From the NCBI GenBank assembly GCA_018269055.1, contig JAFDVI010000049.1:1-46184 (forward strand): a stretch of 46,184 nt of DNA, read 5' to 3'. Of this stretch, positions 36,948 through 46,153 are shown piece after piece. How positions within the stretch are numbered: position 1 is the stretch's first letter; each line of letters starts with the position of its first letter. The translations under genes were made by a program, and so were the position numbers. Below the pieces are notes generated by a model, which did not search any database, was not told the DNA's origin, and worked only from the letters and a program-made list of their open reading frames with translations. This DNA comes from Acidobacteriota bacterium (GTDB taxonomy: Bacteria > Acidobacteriota > Blastocatellia > RBC074).

Positions 36948-39611
36948 ATGAAAACAACATTGCGAATGCTGCTGGGGCTTTTCTTTTCGATTGGAATTTC
37001 GACGATGAGTTTTTCACAAACAACTGACGATGCGTTGCTGGCCGAAGGCGTGTCACGCGAACTCGCGCGCCATCGCGCCGCGGGGATTTCCGATGTGCGC
37101 TATCGCCTTTCGATTGAACTCAAACCCGGCGCATCGCGTTTTGCTGGCAGCGAAGAAATTACGCTGAAACTCGCCGACACCGCTTCGCCAGTGATTGTGG
37201 ATTTTCGCGATCTGGATGCGGCGGGAAAAATCATCGAAGGAACGGTCCGCAATGTCATCGTCAACGGCAAGCCGGCAGCCGGAATTCGTCAAACCAATGG
37301 ACACGTCGTTCTGCCTGCCGACTTGTTTAAGGTCGGTGAAAATTCCATCAAGCTCGACTTTGAATCCGGCGTTGCCACAGCCAACCGTCCCGTCATTCGG
37401 TACAAAGATCAGGATGACGGCAGCGAATACATTTACACGCTGTTTGTGCCGATGGATGCCAGTCTGGCGTTCCCGTGTTTTGATCAGCCGGATTTGAAAG
37501 CGCGCTTTAGCTTTACTGCCGAAACCCCAGCGGGCTGGATGGTGATTGGCAACACGGACATTGCCAAAACGGAAACATCTGATGGCAAACGCCGAACGCA
37601 GTTTTCCGAAACCAAACCGATCAGCACCTACCTGTTTTCGTTTGCCGCCGGAGCGTTCAGGGAAATCGTCGGCAAGCAAATCGCCGAAAGTACATCGTCC
37701 ACACCGCTGCGTGTGTTTGTTCGCCAATCCAAACTCAAACGCGCGGAAGAAGAATGGCCGGAAGTTGAGCGGTTGGCGCGCGAGGGCACCAAACATTTTG
37801 AAGCATTTTTCAATCATAAATTTCCGTTTCCCAAGTACGATCAGGTTTTAATCCCGGGCTTCGCCTACGGCGGGATGGAGCACGCCGGAGCCACGTTTTT
37901 GCGCGAAGATTCGATTCTGTTTCGCACCACGCCGACGCAGAGCGACAAATACGGGCGCGCTTCACTGGTGTTGCACGAACTGGCGCATCAATGGTTCGGG
38001 GATCTGGTGACGATGCGCTGGTTTGATGATTTGTGGCTGAAAGAAGGCTTCGCCAACCTGATGGCCTATCATGCGATGGCGGCGATTTACGATCCGGCGC
38101 AAATGTGGCGGCGCTTTTACCAATCACACAAACCCGTGGCGTACGGCATTGATTCCACCAAAGGCACCACGCCGATTTATCAGGAAGTTCGCAATCTGAA
38201 AGACGCCAAATCGGCGTACGGCGCAATCGTGTACCAGAAAGCGCCCAGCCTGTTGCGCGCGTTGTCGTTCGTCCTTAATGCCGGAGGGGGCGAAGACAAA
38301 TTCCGCGACGGCGTTCGGTTGTTTTTGAAAGAGCACGCTTACGGCAACGCCGAGTGGAGCGATTTGATCGGCGCTTGCGAACGCGCATCCGGGCAGAAAT
38401 TGATGGCTTGGGCGGACGCCTGGATCAAACGCCGAGGCATGCCGCAAATTGACGTGGTGCTGGATTGCAACGCCGGAAAGATCGAAAAACTGGAACTGAG
38501 GCAGCACGATGTATTGAGCGAAGGCGGCATCTGGCCGATCAAGACGGAATTGCTGCTGGCGTATGACAGCGAAGCGCCTGTGCGAATTCCCGCAAACTTT
38601 AACACCGCAAAAACTTCAATAGCCGCAGCCGCAGGCAAACAATGTCCGGTTTATGTCTTTGCCAACTCCGGCGATTACGGTTACGGACGCTTCATGCTCG
38701 ACGCGCGCAGCCGCCAAGCCGTGATGGAACGAATCGGCAAGGTTGACGACGTGCTGCTGAAAACGATGCTCTGGGGCGCGCTGTGGGATTCCGTGCGCGA
38801 AGCGGAACTCAATCCCAGCGAATTCGTCGCGCTGGTGTTAAAAACTTTGCCAACGGAAACCGATGAAGAGCTAACGCAGACATTGCTCGGTCGGGCAGGA
38901 ACTGCGTTTCAGCGTTATTTGTCGCCACAACGGCAAACCGCTGTCGCGCCGGAGCTTGAAAGCCTGTGTTTCGACCGAATGACCAGGGCCAGCGAACTTG
39001 GATTGCGCATCACATTCTTTCGTGCCTTTCGCAATGTGACGACAACTGCAACCGCTCGACAGCGCCTGAAAGATATTCTTTCCGGCAAGCTCACGCTTCC
39101 CGGTGTGGAGATCAAACCGCTTGATCGGTGGCAAATCATTCGAGTCTTGTTGGCCAACAGCGACGCTGAAGGGTTGGCGCTGCTCGAAGCCGAACACAAA
39201 CGCGATGCTACTGACGACGGTCGCAAACAGGCGTACATTGTCGAAGCCGCTCGTGCCGATGCCGAAACCAAGCGGCGATATTTCGACGATTACACCCGAA
39301 ACAAAGCCGTTGCCGAGGACTGGATCGAAGGCAGTTTGAGCGCATTCAACTCTATCAACCAGTCTGCGTTGACGCTGCCCTATCTGAAGCCGGCGCTTGC
39401 TGCGCTGCCGCAGGTCAAACGCGAACGTAAGATTTTCTTCGTGCTGGCGTGGCTGAACGCTTTTATTGGCGGCCAGACCGACAAAGCTCCGCTGGATCAG
39501 GTGCAGGAATTTTTGCGAACGAACAAACTGGATCGGGATTTGGAATTGAAAGTGATGGAAGTACTGGATGAATTGAAGCGCACCGTGCGGATTCGTGAAA
39601 AGTTTGACTGA
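36948..39611 (+). CDS. Secreted M1-family aminopeptidase
   Basis: An 887-residue zinc aminopeptidase with an N-terminal signal peptide (about residues 1-24), so it is periplasmic or secreted, unlike cytoplasmic PepN. The zinc site HELAH (His343, Glu344, His347) with Glu366 in LWLKEGFANL is complete. The exopeptidase motif reads GGMEHAG with Glu311, where the usual Asn of GxMEN is His. An ERAP1-like C-terminal helical domain fills about 540-887. ATG 36948 follows a frame open from GTG 36924. It ends in a long hairpin at 39590-39624. Confidence 0.92.
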   Translation: MKTTLRMLLGLFFSIGISTMSFSQTTDDALLAEGVSRELARHRAAGISDVRYRLSIELKPGASRFAGSEEITLKLADTASPVIVDFRDLDAAGKIIEGTVRNVIVNGKPAAGIRQTNGHVVLPADLFKVGENSIKLDFESGVATANRPVIRYKDQDDGSEYIYTLFVPMDASLAFPCFDQPDLKARFSFTAETPAGWMVIGNTDIAKTETSDGKRRTQFSETKPISTYLFSFAAGAFREIVGKQIAESTSSTPLRVFVRQSKLKRAEEEWPEVERLAREGTKHFEAFFNHKFPFPKYDQVLIPGFAYGGMEHAGATFLREDSILFRTTPTQSDKYGRASLVLHELAHQWFGDLVTMRWFDDLWLKEGFANLMAYHAMAAIYDPAQMWRRFYQSHKPVAYGIDSTKGTTPIYQEVRNLKDAKSAYGAIVYQKAPSLLRALSFVLNAGGGEDKFRDGVRLFLKEHAYGNAEWSDLIGACERASGQKLMAWADAWIKRRGMPQIDVVLDCNAGKIEKLELRQHDVLSEGGIWPIKTELLLAYDSEAPVRIPANFNTAKTSIAAAAGKQCPVYVFANSGDYGYGRFMLDARSRQAVMERIGKVDDVLLKTMLWGALWDSVREAELNPSEFVALVLKTLPTETDEELTQTLLGRAGTAFQRYLSPQRQTAVAPELESLCFDRMTRASELGLRITFFRAFRNVTTTATARQRLKDILSGKLTLPGVEIKPLDRWQIIRVLLANSDAEGLALLEAEHKRDATDDGRKQAYIVEAARADAETKRRYFDDYTRNKAVAEDWIEGSLSAFNSINQSALTLPYLKPALAALPQVKRERKIFFVLAWLNAFIGGQTDKAPLDQVQEFLRTNKLDRDLELKVMEVLDELKRTVRIREKFD

Positions 39612-39624
39612 CTTTTCACGAATC
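39590..39624 (+). terminator. Hairpin over the M1 aminopeptidase stop codon
   Basis: A 13-bp perfect stem (39590-39602 with 39612-39624, GATTCGTGAAAAG and its inverse) encloses the stop codon in its nine-base loop. No T-run follows, so it may protect the 3' end rather than terminate. Confidence 0.5.
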
Positions 39625-39669
39625 CTTGGTGCGCCGCTGGCTGTTGGCTGTGGCTGGGGAGCTTTCTGG

Positions 39670-39939
39670 TCATTTCGACTTCGACGCGAAAGCGAGAGCC
39701 GCCACACCGGCTAAAACGATCAGCCCGCCAATCACCAACCCTTTTCCCCATCCTGACCGATGACCTTCACAATAGGCCTTTTCTTCTGCTGGCGTAGCGT
39801 TTTCTCCCAATGCGCTCGAAATTTCCGCTGTTGAAGGTTCGGAAGCCATGTCGCCCGAATGGAAAAGCCGTTTGGCGCTTTCCCGAACGATTTCATTGCC
39901 GAACACCTCTCCAACTTTCATCGAAAAATTGCCAATCAT
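39670..39939 (-). CDS. Small protein with a C-terminal membrane anchor
   Basis: This encodes 89 residues. The N-terminal two thirds are soluble and polar with PAEEKAYCEGHRSGWGKG, then one TM helix (about residues 67-86, LVIGGLIVLAGVAALAF) and a KSK end. No family is recognised. AAAGGAATC precedes the ATG at a good distance. It is 52 bases downstream of the zinc-ribbon gene on the same strand. Confidence 0.6.
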   Translation of the reverse strand: MIGNFSMKVGEVFGNEIVRESAKRLFHSGDMASEPSTAEISSALGENATPAEEKAYCEGHRSGWGKGLVIGGLIVLAGVAALAFASKSK

Positions 39940-39991
39940 TTTTGATTCCTTTCTTTAAGCTGATTTGCTGGCGACGCGCGGTTTCGACGAA

Positions 39992-40288
39992 TCAGAACCT
40001 GTCAATGTAGATCTGGCAAATTTCGCCTCGCCATTCAACGACCGTTTTCATCTCGTTGCAGCGCGGACAGTAAAAGCTGTGATGGGTTCCTTGTTCCACT
40101 TGCTGGTAATCACTGTTGATTGCGCGCAACAGTCCCAATTTGATCAGGCCATATTTCTTGCTTCCGTAGTAACGCATGGGAATATGCCGCTCTTCGACGA
40201 AACCCATACGGTTCATTCTTGACCATAAACAGTAAGGGTTTGAGCAATAGAATCTGAATTTATTCTGGTGGAATTTTTGATCAAACAT
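39992..40288 (-). CDS. Small zinc-ribbon-like protein
   Basis: This encodes 98 residues with two Cys pairs, FYCSNPYC (about residues 14-19) and FYCPRCNE (about 73-78), and His and basic residues between, consistent with one treble-clef or ribbon zinc site. A very strong GGGAGGTAA ribosome site precedes the ATG. The function is unknown. It lies 117 bases downstream of the kinase-like gene on the same strand, with a hairpin (40363-40390) between. Confidence 0.65.
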   Translation of the reverse strand: MFDQKFHQNKFRFYCSNPYCLWSRMNRMGFVEERHIPMRYYGSKKYGLIKLGLLRAINSDYQQVEQGTHHSFYCPRCNEMKTVVEWRGEICQIYIDRF

Positions 40289-40362
40289 AATTACCTCCCT
40301 TTTTATCCGCTTTTAAGTAGGTTGACTGGCGAGTCAGCCCACTTTTGCCGCTTTGCCAAAGT

Positions 40363-40390
40363 AGTCCGCCTTTTCGCTGATTGGCGGACT
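40363..40390 (-). terminator. Hairpin between the kinase-like and zinc-ribbon genes
   Basis: AGTCCGCC (40363-40370) and GGCGGACT (40383-40390) form an 8-bp perfect stem with a 12-base loop containing AAAA on the minus strand. No T-run follows, so it could attenuate rather than stop transcription. Confidence 0.45.
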
Positions 40391-40405
40391 GCCGCAAAAT
40401 TGAAA

Positions 40406-41974
40406 TTACGATAAATTCTGATCTCGCTCTGGATAGGCGACTTGCCCAGGTCGCCAAGCTACAACCTGAATCCCACATTGTGACATCTCCCCAATTGCCG
40501 GGGCATGAAGTTTGTTGACCATGGTTCGAGCAGTATTAAGAGATTCCTGCGCCATTTCTTCCAACAAACGCAAAAACATCGCAGGCTTAATACATGACCA
40601 ATTTGTTTGGCGCGTATGAATAAGGAAGTTACCGACAACTCTGCCCAGACCGCTCACGAAAATGGTGCTGGCCAATTCGATCAGGATACGGTTTTCGCCC
40701 TCCCTGCCTTCAAAGAATGGCTCTATGAAAATACGCGGCTCGATTTCATTGAAAAGCGTGATGATGGTGGCAACAGCATCGCCGGCCCCCATTTCGTAAA
40801 TCCGACTGCGATCTATCGAATCCGGATCGCAGAACTCTTCAAAGAGCCTGTCAGTCTTTGCAGGGGTCGAGGTGAAACAAGCTATTTCTCCCTGGCTGCC
40901 GCTTCCAATAACAAGCCCTCCTTGCGCGCCGAAGCTGATCGGACAAACAAAAGACTGGCGATTGAGTGTGCGGTGTGACGGGATATAAGTTTTTAGAATA
41001 TCCAATGACCTATCCAACTGGCGGAGCCCGTCAAGATCAATTTCTCGGCCGTTGGTCGCGAGGGGGGAGGTGAATGGTGGACGCCTGATTTTGTTCAGTT
41101 CTTCGCCCGAATGACGCTGAAGCAATAGACGGCAAACATCGCCAGCTTCCCCTTCATTCATGGGCAGTATGACACTACGATCATATGAAACCACGGCGAC
41201 TTCCGAGCGGAATGCTGTCGAAGCATTGATGATATAGGTGTATCCGGGCTGGGCGAACCTTGCGAGTTGACTGTAAATCGGATCCGCCGATACGAAACAA
41301 GTGCCATCCTTAAAAGCCTTGGCAAACTGCTTGTTATTATTCAGCAATTTTTCAAGTGCTTCGCCGGTACTGAGAGCCATCGTATTTATTGATAACGTCC
41401 CGTTTTCTCCTTCGTCTACCCACGGCAGGTGGATACCAGAGCGGTCAGGCAGATCAAAAATCTGAACCTCAAAAAGGTTACGCATGGCTTCAGCCTGTGC
41501 AAACGGAAAGGTGGCAAATGGGTCACTACTTGACACCACGGTAAGACGTAACGAGATGCCCTGAGACTCAAGCCGGTCGCGCAATGGGCCGCACAAAAAT
41601 GCCCATGCCAAATTAACAGTAGTGTTCTGGATATTCCCTCCATCACTGATTTCGGCTCCTTCGACTTTTGAAAAGACAGACATGGCATCCATCTCTCCCG
41701 CATAACCGATAACACCGAGCGTGAAGGAATGATGGATGTTTATATCCAATTCTCGAGTCAAATCCGAAATAGTGCATTGCACTACACCATCTTCGATTCG
41801 TAGAGCATCCAGCTTGGCTGTCACCTTGTTACTCGGGATATAAAGGTATTTTTGAAGCCCCCTAAAAAGTCGGCAGACTTCGTCTTCAAGTAATCCATTC
41901 GACTTGAGCCGCAGGTCTATCACTTTCTGGTTAACTAGGACAATATGTGATTGCAGTTGATGCTTGTTGATCAT
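40406..41974 (-). CDS. Oversized PfkB/ribokinase-like protein
   Basis: A 522-residue protein with the landmarks of PfkB sugar kinases in the right order. GYAGEMDAMSVF and DGGNIQNTTVNLAWAF give the N-terminal Gly-Gly-Asn region (about residues 90-128), YIINASTAF then LPMNEGEAGDV is the family's N-x-x-E-like stretch (about 240-280), and GLVIGSGSQGEIACF precedes the anion-hole motif GAGDAV with the catalytic Asp399. It is about 200 residues longer than a normal PfkB enzyme: an 80-residue N-terminal extension, an insertion before the NExE region and a C-terminal helical tail. AAGGAAAC precedes the ATG. It is divergent from a SorC-type regulator and AT-richer than the core genes. The substrate is unknown; it may be a sensor rather than an enzyme. 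Confidence 0.65.
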   Translation of the reverse strand: MINKHQLQSHIVLVNQKVIDLRLKSNGLLEDEVCRLFRGLQKYLYIPSNKVTAKLDALRIEDGVVQCTISDLTRELDINIHHSFTLGVIGYAGEMDAMSVFSKVEGAEISDGGNIQNTTVNLAWAFLCGPLRDRLESQGISLRLTVVSSSDPFATFPFAQAEAMRNLFEVQIFDLPDRSGIHLPWVDEGENGTLSINTMALSTGEALEKLLNNNKQFAKAFKDGTCFVSADPIYSQLARFAQPGYTYIINASTAFRSEVAVVSYDRSVILPMNEGEAGDVCRLLLQRHSGEELNKIRRPPFTSPLATNGREIDLDGLRQLDRSLDILKTYIPSHRTLNRQSFVCPISFGAQGGLVIGSGSQGEIACFTSTPAKTDRLFEEFCDPDSIDRSRIYEMGAGDAVATIITLFNEIEPRIFIEPFFEGREGENRILIELASTIFVSGLGRVVGNFLIHTRQTNWSCIKPAMFLRLLEEMAQESLNTARTMVNKLHAPAIGEMSQCGIQVVAWRPGQVAYPERDQNLS

Positions 41975-42273
41975 ATACGTTTCCTTTTGTGATTGATTGG
42001 GGTCGTGCCAGCGAATTTGTCTTTGAGTAAGCCCTGGATGTCGCCGAAGATCATCGCAATCGGACTTCTAACATCGCGGACCAGACAAGCTGGGTTGCAA
42101 CCATTGTGTGCTTTGGTTTATAGAGCAGCCTCTGTTTCAAGTCGAGAATTCACTGTTGCCAATTGAGAGCTATTTTTATACCTATTTATTTCTGCAAAAA
42201 ATGTCGGAAATGCTTGCGAGAAAAATAATCGAGCAGTGTTTACAAAAATCCCTTCCATTTAGGAGGCAGAGAG
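41975..42273. promoter_or_regulatory. Divergent intergenic region between kinase-like and SorC-type genes
   Basis: These 299 bases separate two divergent start codons and should hold both promoters and the regulator's operator. TTGCCA (42156-42161) lies 17 bases before TACCTA (42179-42184) ahead of the regulator gene, a weak match. The AT-rich tract 42160-42200 is the best candidate control region. AGGAGG (42260-42265) is the regulator's ribosome site. A short ORF from 42108 is not supported. Confidence 0.45.
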
Positions 42274-43575
42274 ATGAAAGGCAGCCAAAAGCAGAGGAAG
42301 ATCCCAATATCTGAAAAAGTTCTCGAAATACCTTTGCCGGAATTATTGGTCAAAGTTTCTCGTCGCTACTACATTGAGGAGCGGTTACAGAAGGAAATAG
42401 CTAGTGAATTGGGTTATAAAAAAAACAGTTCTGTGACCAGATTGCTGAAAGAGGCACGTGAACGCGGAGTGATTGAGTTTAACGTGGATGGGATGTTTGC
42501 TATTGGAGGACGAAAAAATGAATCACTGAGTCAAAGCATGAGAGATTCCTTTGATCTTGATGAGGCAATTGTAGTTGCGGTGGATCATCAGCAAGCCGGA
42601 ACTGAGGTTCAGGATAAATATGCTAAGGATGATTATCTTCATATCGCTTTGGCTAATTACACGGGTTTAGAGTTGCGGCGCGGAGTTAGGGCCGGAGATC
42701 ATATTGGCGTTGGAAGTGGCCGTGCGGTGCATCAAGCAATGCGGGTTATCAAGAGACGCCCCCCATCGAGAAAACACGTGAGGATTACACCCCTGAGCGG
42801 ACGAATCTGGACCAGGTTTTGGGAAGCGCGTGGTTCTTTGATTAAACGCCCTTTGGACGCCGACGATGCTGCACGTATGCTCGCTCTGGCGTTTGAAAAC
42901 GAACCTGGCACAGTTTTCAGCCAAATTGCCTATCCTTTGTTTATTTCTGACCATGAAAAGCCTTCCGCAATAATGAATGAACATAGCTGGTTTTTGCCCG
43001 ATGGTTCGTGGCGCGATGCACAAGTCCCAACGCGAGCTTTTGTAGGTGTCGGGGTGGTTGACCCCAATAGCGGTCATCGGTTTGCAGACCTGCTTCGCTC
43101 CGTCCCTGAACCGCCAGAAATGGCTCCTTACTTGAAACGAGCCGCGGGGATGCTAAAGGATGCTATTAACCTGGTAGAGCGCAGTAAATTGCCTTTCTTT
43201 GGTGATGTGACCAATCGGCTGTTTCCAGTTTTGCCACTGCCAGAAGAGTTAGATGCGTACGAGAATGCCGGAATTTCTCGCAGTTATGACAAAATCATCA
43301 ATGCTCTGGACCGAATCAATCAACAAATGGTTGTCGTGAAGTGGGAACACTTACGTAAAATCCCCTCGGTGATGGCAATTGCCGGCGGGGAATTTAAGGT
43401 AAAAGCCTTATGGACACTTCTTCTCACCCGGTTGATCAACCCAAGTAAGCGCACAATCACCGAATTGTCTACAGATTCCGAGACGGCAAAACGTTTACTC
43501 GGCGCATTGGAAAGTTACGATAGGAACCCCAAAATTCAAAATTGGTACAGGCAAATGGTACAGAAGTTATTTTGA
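42274..43575 (+). CDS. SorC-type sugar-binding transcriptional regulator
   Basis: A 433-residue regulator. The N-terminal helix-turn-helix covers about residues 28-70 (RYYIEERLQKEIASELGY, then SSVTRLLKEARERGVIEF), as in SorC/DeoR-like regulators. A phosphosugar-binding domain follows: HIGVGSGRAVHQAMRVI, ITPLSGRIW and FVGVGVVDPNSGHRFADL. It is about 100 residues longer than typical SorC proteins because of a helical C-terminal part. AGGAGG lies nine bases before the ATG. It is divergent from the PfkB-like gene, a classic arrangement for local control, with the kinase product or substrate as a likely effector. Confidence 0.75.
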   Translation: MKGSQKQRKIPISEKVLEIPLPELLVKVSRRYYIEERLQKEIASELGYKKNSSVTRLLKEARERGVIEFNVDGMFAIGGRKNESLSQSMRDSFDLDEAIVVAVDHQQAGTEVQDKYAKDDYLHIALANYTGLELRRGVRAGDHIGVGSGRAVHQAMRVIKRRPPSRKHVRITPLSGRIWTRFWEARGSLIKRPLDADDAARMLALAFENEPGTVFSQIAYPLFISDHEKPSAIMNEHSWFLPDGSWRDAQVPTRAFVGVGVVDPNSGHRFADLLRSVPEPPEMAPYLKRAAGMLKDAINLVERSKLPFFGDVTNRLFPVLPLPEELDAYENAGISRSYDKIINALDRINQQMVVVKWEHLRKIPSVMAIAGGEFKVKALWTLLLTRLINPSKRTITELSTDSETAKRLLGALESYDRNPKIQNWYRQMVQKLF

Positions 43576-43671
43576 GTATTTTGCGGCTTCTGTTATCTGA
43601 ATGCGGGGTGTGTCTGAAGAAGACCATTGGCTTAACAGTCCGAGTGATGCATTTCTCTGTTTCTCTTTTAG

Positions 43672-46059
43672 TCAATATCTTCGCAGCGCAGCAAGTTCAA
43701 GCCTGGCTTGATCGGATTCCTTGAAATTTGCCCCGCTGAACTGCAGTGCGCGTTCATACGAAGTTCGTGCCTGTTGCGTGTTGCCGTTGTCACGTAAAGC
43801 TCGTGCCAGATGAAGGTGATAGGCCGGGTTGTCGGGACGGCGGTCAATCGCTTTGCGGAATTGTTCGATGGCGACATCGAACTGGCGTTTTTTGTAATAG
43901 GCGTATCCCAACGTATCGAAGAAGTTGGCTTCGGGCGCGATGGTGATGGCGCTACGCGCATAATCGGTGGCTTTGTCCAGATTGCCTTTGCCTTTGTCAG
44001 CGTAAATCCAGGCCAGATTGTTCAGTGCGATGGCAGCACCGATGGAGCGTTTGTCGTAACTCAGCATCTGTTCGTAATTCGTCACCGCCGCGTCGAAATT
44101 CCCGCGTCCTTCTTCCAACATCGCAATGAATAAATGAGCTTGCGCGACTTGTTGGGCGTTGGTCGGGCGCAAACTGATTAGCCGGGTTAGCTCTGCAATG
44201 GCACGGTCGGTTTGTTGCTGCGAACTCTGGTAAAAATCGCTGAGCAAAAAGTAGGCGTTCAAATAGTTCGGATCGGTTTGCAAGATGTCGCGCAACGTGG
44301 CTTCGGCATTTGCCGAATCGCCCTGCGCGATCAACACGCGCGCTTTCAATTCCTGCAACTGCAACCGTGTCGGCTGGTCGTTGATCAATTGCGTCAATCG
44401 GTCGTGCGCTATGCGGTAATTTTTCTGGCGAATATACACATTCACCAGCGTGGTTGCGGCGGACAAACTGCTTGGCGCCAGATCTACAGCGCGTTCGGCG
44501 GCACGTTGCGCTCCCGTCAGATCACCGCGCAGCATATTTACGACCGCCAGATTGACGTAGGGTTCCGGGCTGCGGCGATCAATCTGGGCCGCGCGTTCCA
44601 GGTCGCTTTGCGCTTCAAGGTAATTGCGCAGTTGTATTCGCGCCACCGCGCGCGAAACATAGGCTTTGCTTTCCCAATCGGGCAGCGTGTCTTCAGGAAT
44701 GCGCGCGGCTTTCAGAGCCGTCTGATTCGATTTCAGTTCCGCAATGGCGGCGATGATTTGCGTCGAAGTTTTTTCCGCGTCAGCAGCTTTGTTTTCCGCC
44801 AGATTGATCCTGACCTGCATCAGCAATCCCATGGGGTTTCGCGGATAAAAACTGAGCAACCGATTGACGAACAGTCGCGCTTGGGTGGCGTCATTGTTCT
44901 GCAGATTGGCGTCTGCGGCGTAATACAGCGCCGCAGGCATGGCCGGTTCCAGCCGCAACACCTGATCCAGATCGCTGATGGCTTCGCGATGCTGGCCGTT
45001 CAGGGAACGCAACCGCCCCCGCATCAGCAGCGCGTCTGTGTCCTGTGGGCTTTGCCGTAACGCTTCTTCGACGTGTTTGGTTGCGCCGTTGACATCGCCA
45101 AGTTCCAGCAATAATTCCGCCAATCGCGAATACCCGCGCAAGTACTTCGGATCGTCTTTGAGCAGTTGCTGATATTCGGTGACGGCCTGATAAACACGAC
45201 CGGTTCGCGCGTGCAGGTCAATGATTTGTGCCCGCCCGGCAGTTTTGTCCGGATCGAGTTCGACCAGTTTGGTCAAAAACTGTTCGGCTTTGTCGAATTG
45301 CTGCTGCGCTTCGTAAAAACGACGCAACGCGACCAGCACCAATTTATCCGTTGGGTCAGCCTGATAAGCTAGCAGCAACTGCTGTTCGGCTTCGGCTTCG
45401 CGTTTGTTGGCAAACAGAAAATCGCCAAATGCCAACCGCGCATTGACGGATTGCGAATTGCGTTCGATCAATTGGCGAAACACTTCTTCGGCTTTGGAAT
45501 GGAAGGCCTGCGCCAGCGCTTCATCGTTTTTGGCGCGGCGTTCGTAATAGCGCGCTTGATGCAGATAGGTTTCAATCCGATTCGGGTCGAGCGCGATGGC
45601 CTTTTGAAATTCGGCTTCGGCTTCCGCCCAACGTTTTTGCGCGGCGCGCACATCGGCGATCAAAACGCGGTTTTCGACATGGTTGGGATTTTTCTGTGCG
45701 ACTTCGTTGGCCAGCCGCTCGGCTTCCTTAGTGCCTTCTTCGGTTTCGTATTCAACCAGCAGACTGCCGACGCGGACTCTGGCGTCAAGGTTGTTGCCGT
45801 CAATTCGCATCGCTTCGTAGTAGGCTTCGGCGGCTTCCTGAACGTACCCAAGCGCCAGCGCCGCTTCGCCAAGCCCGAACTGCGCTTCGACCAGTTTCTT
45901 GTCAATTTTCAGCGCGCTGCGGAATTCCAGGCGAGCTTCCGCGAATTGTTTTTTGGCGAGATAGTCTTTGCCTTTGGCGATATGTTCCAGCTTTTCCTTT
46001 TCCGGCGAAATGCATGCATTGCTCAGCAATGAAAAGGTAACGACGACAGCCAGGCACAA
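43672..46059 (-). CDS. TPR-repeat lipoprotein
   Basis: At least 795 residues of tandem tetratricopeptide repeats (about residues 25-790), e.g. AEARLEFRSALKIDKKLVEA and YLRGYSRLAELLLELGDVNG. The first 16 residues end in LSNAC, a lipobox, with Cys16 as the lipidated residue. The architecture recalls PrsT-type proteins of PEP-CTERM/exopolysaccharide systems, but no other gene of such a system is here. The TTG at 46059 is a nominal start: the frame stays open to the window edge through repeat DNA, and the residues just upstream (AKKNRPQIHSFTGT) would supply the basic region a signal peptide needs. The true start is unresolved. Confidence 0.8.
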   Translation of the reverse strand: MCLAVVVTFSLLSNACISPEKEKLEHIAKGKDYLAKKQFAEARLEFRSALKIDKKLVEAQFGLGEAALALGYVQEAAEAYYEAMRIDGNNLDARVRVGSLLVEYETEEGTKEAERLANEVAQKNPNHVENRVLIADVRAAQKRWAEAEAEFQKAIALDPNRIETYLHQARYYERRAKNDEALAQAFHSKAEEVFRQLIERNSQSVNARLAFGDFLFANKREAEAEQQLLLAYQADPTDKLVLVALRRFYEAQQQFDKAEQFLTKLVELDPDKTAGRAQIIDLHARTGRVYQAVTEYQQLLKDDPKYLRGYSRLAELLLELGDVNGATKHVEEALRQSPQDTDALLMRGRLRSLNGQHREAISDLDQVLRLEPAMPAALYYAADANLQNNDATQARLFVNRLLSFYPRNPMGLLMQVRINLAENKAADAEKTSTQIIAAIAELKSNQTALKAARIPEDTLPDWESKAYVSRAVARIQLRNYLEAQSDLERAAQIDRRSPEPYVNLAVVNMLRGDLTGAQRAAERAVDLAPSSLSAATTLVNVYIRQKNYRIAHDRLTQLINDQPTRLQLQELKARVLIAQGDSANAEATLRDILQTDPNYLNAYFLLSDFYQSSQQQTDRAIAELTRLISLRPTNAQQVAQAHLFIAMLEEGRGNFDAAVTNYEQMLSYDKRSIGAAIALNNLAWIYADKGKGNLDKATDYARSAITIAPEANFFDTLGYAYYKKRQFDVAIEQFRKAIDRRPDNPAYHLHLARALRDNGNTQQARTSYERALQFSGANFKESDQARLELAALRRY

Positions 46060-46101
46060 TGTGCCGGTGAAGCTATGAATTTGAGGGCGATTTTTTTTCG
46101 C

Positions 46102-46153
46102 CGCAGAGCGGCGGCTGATTTTAGCCCGGCGTTTTAACGCCGGGAACAGCCGC
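46102..46153. repeat. Nested palindromes at the right edge
   Basis: CCCGGCGTT (46125-46133) pairs with AACGCCGGG (46136-46144), and GCGGCTG (46111-46117) with CAGCCGC (46147-46153) encloses it. A further GCGTCGC/GCGACGC-type palindrome follows towards the edge. The block lies upstream of, and in frame with, the TPR lipoprotein. Confidence 0.7.

Noticed and set aside
42108..42314. 68-residue ORF before the SorC-type gene
   Set aside because: It runs out of frame into the regulator gene and lacks a ribosome site.
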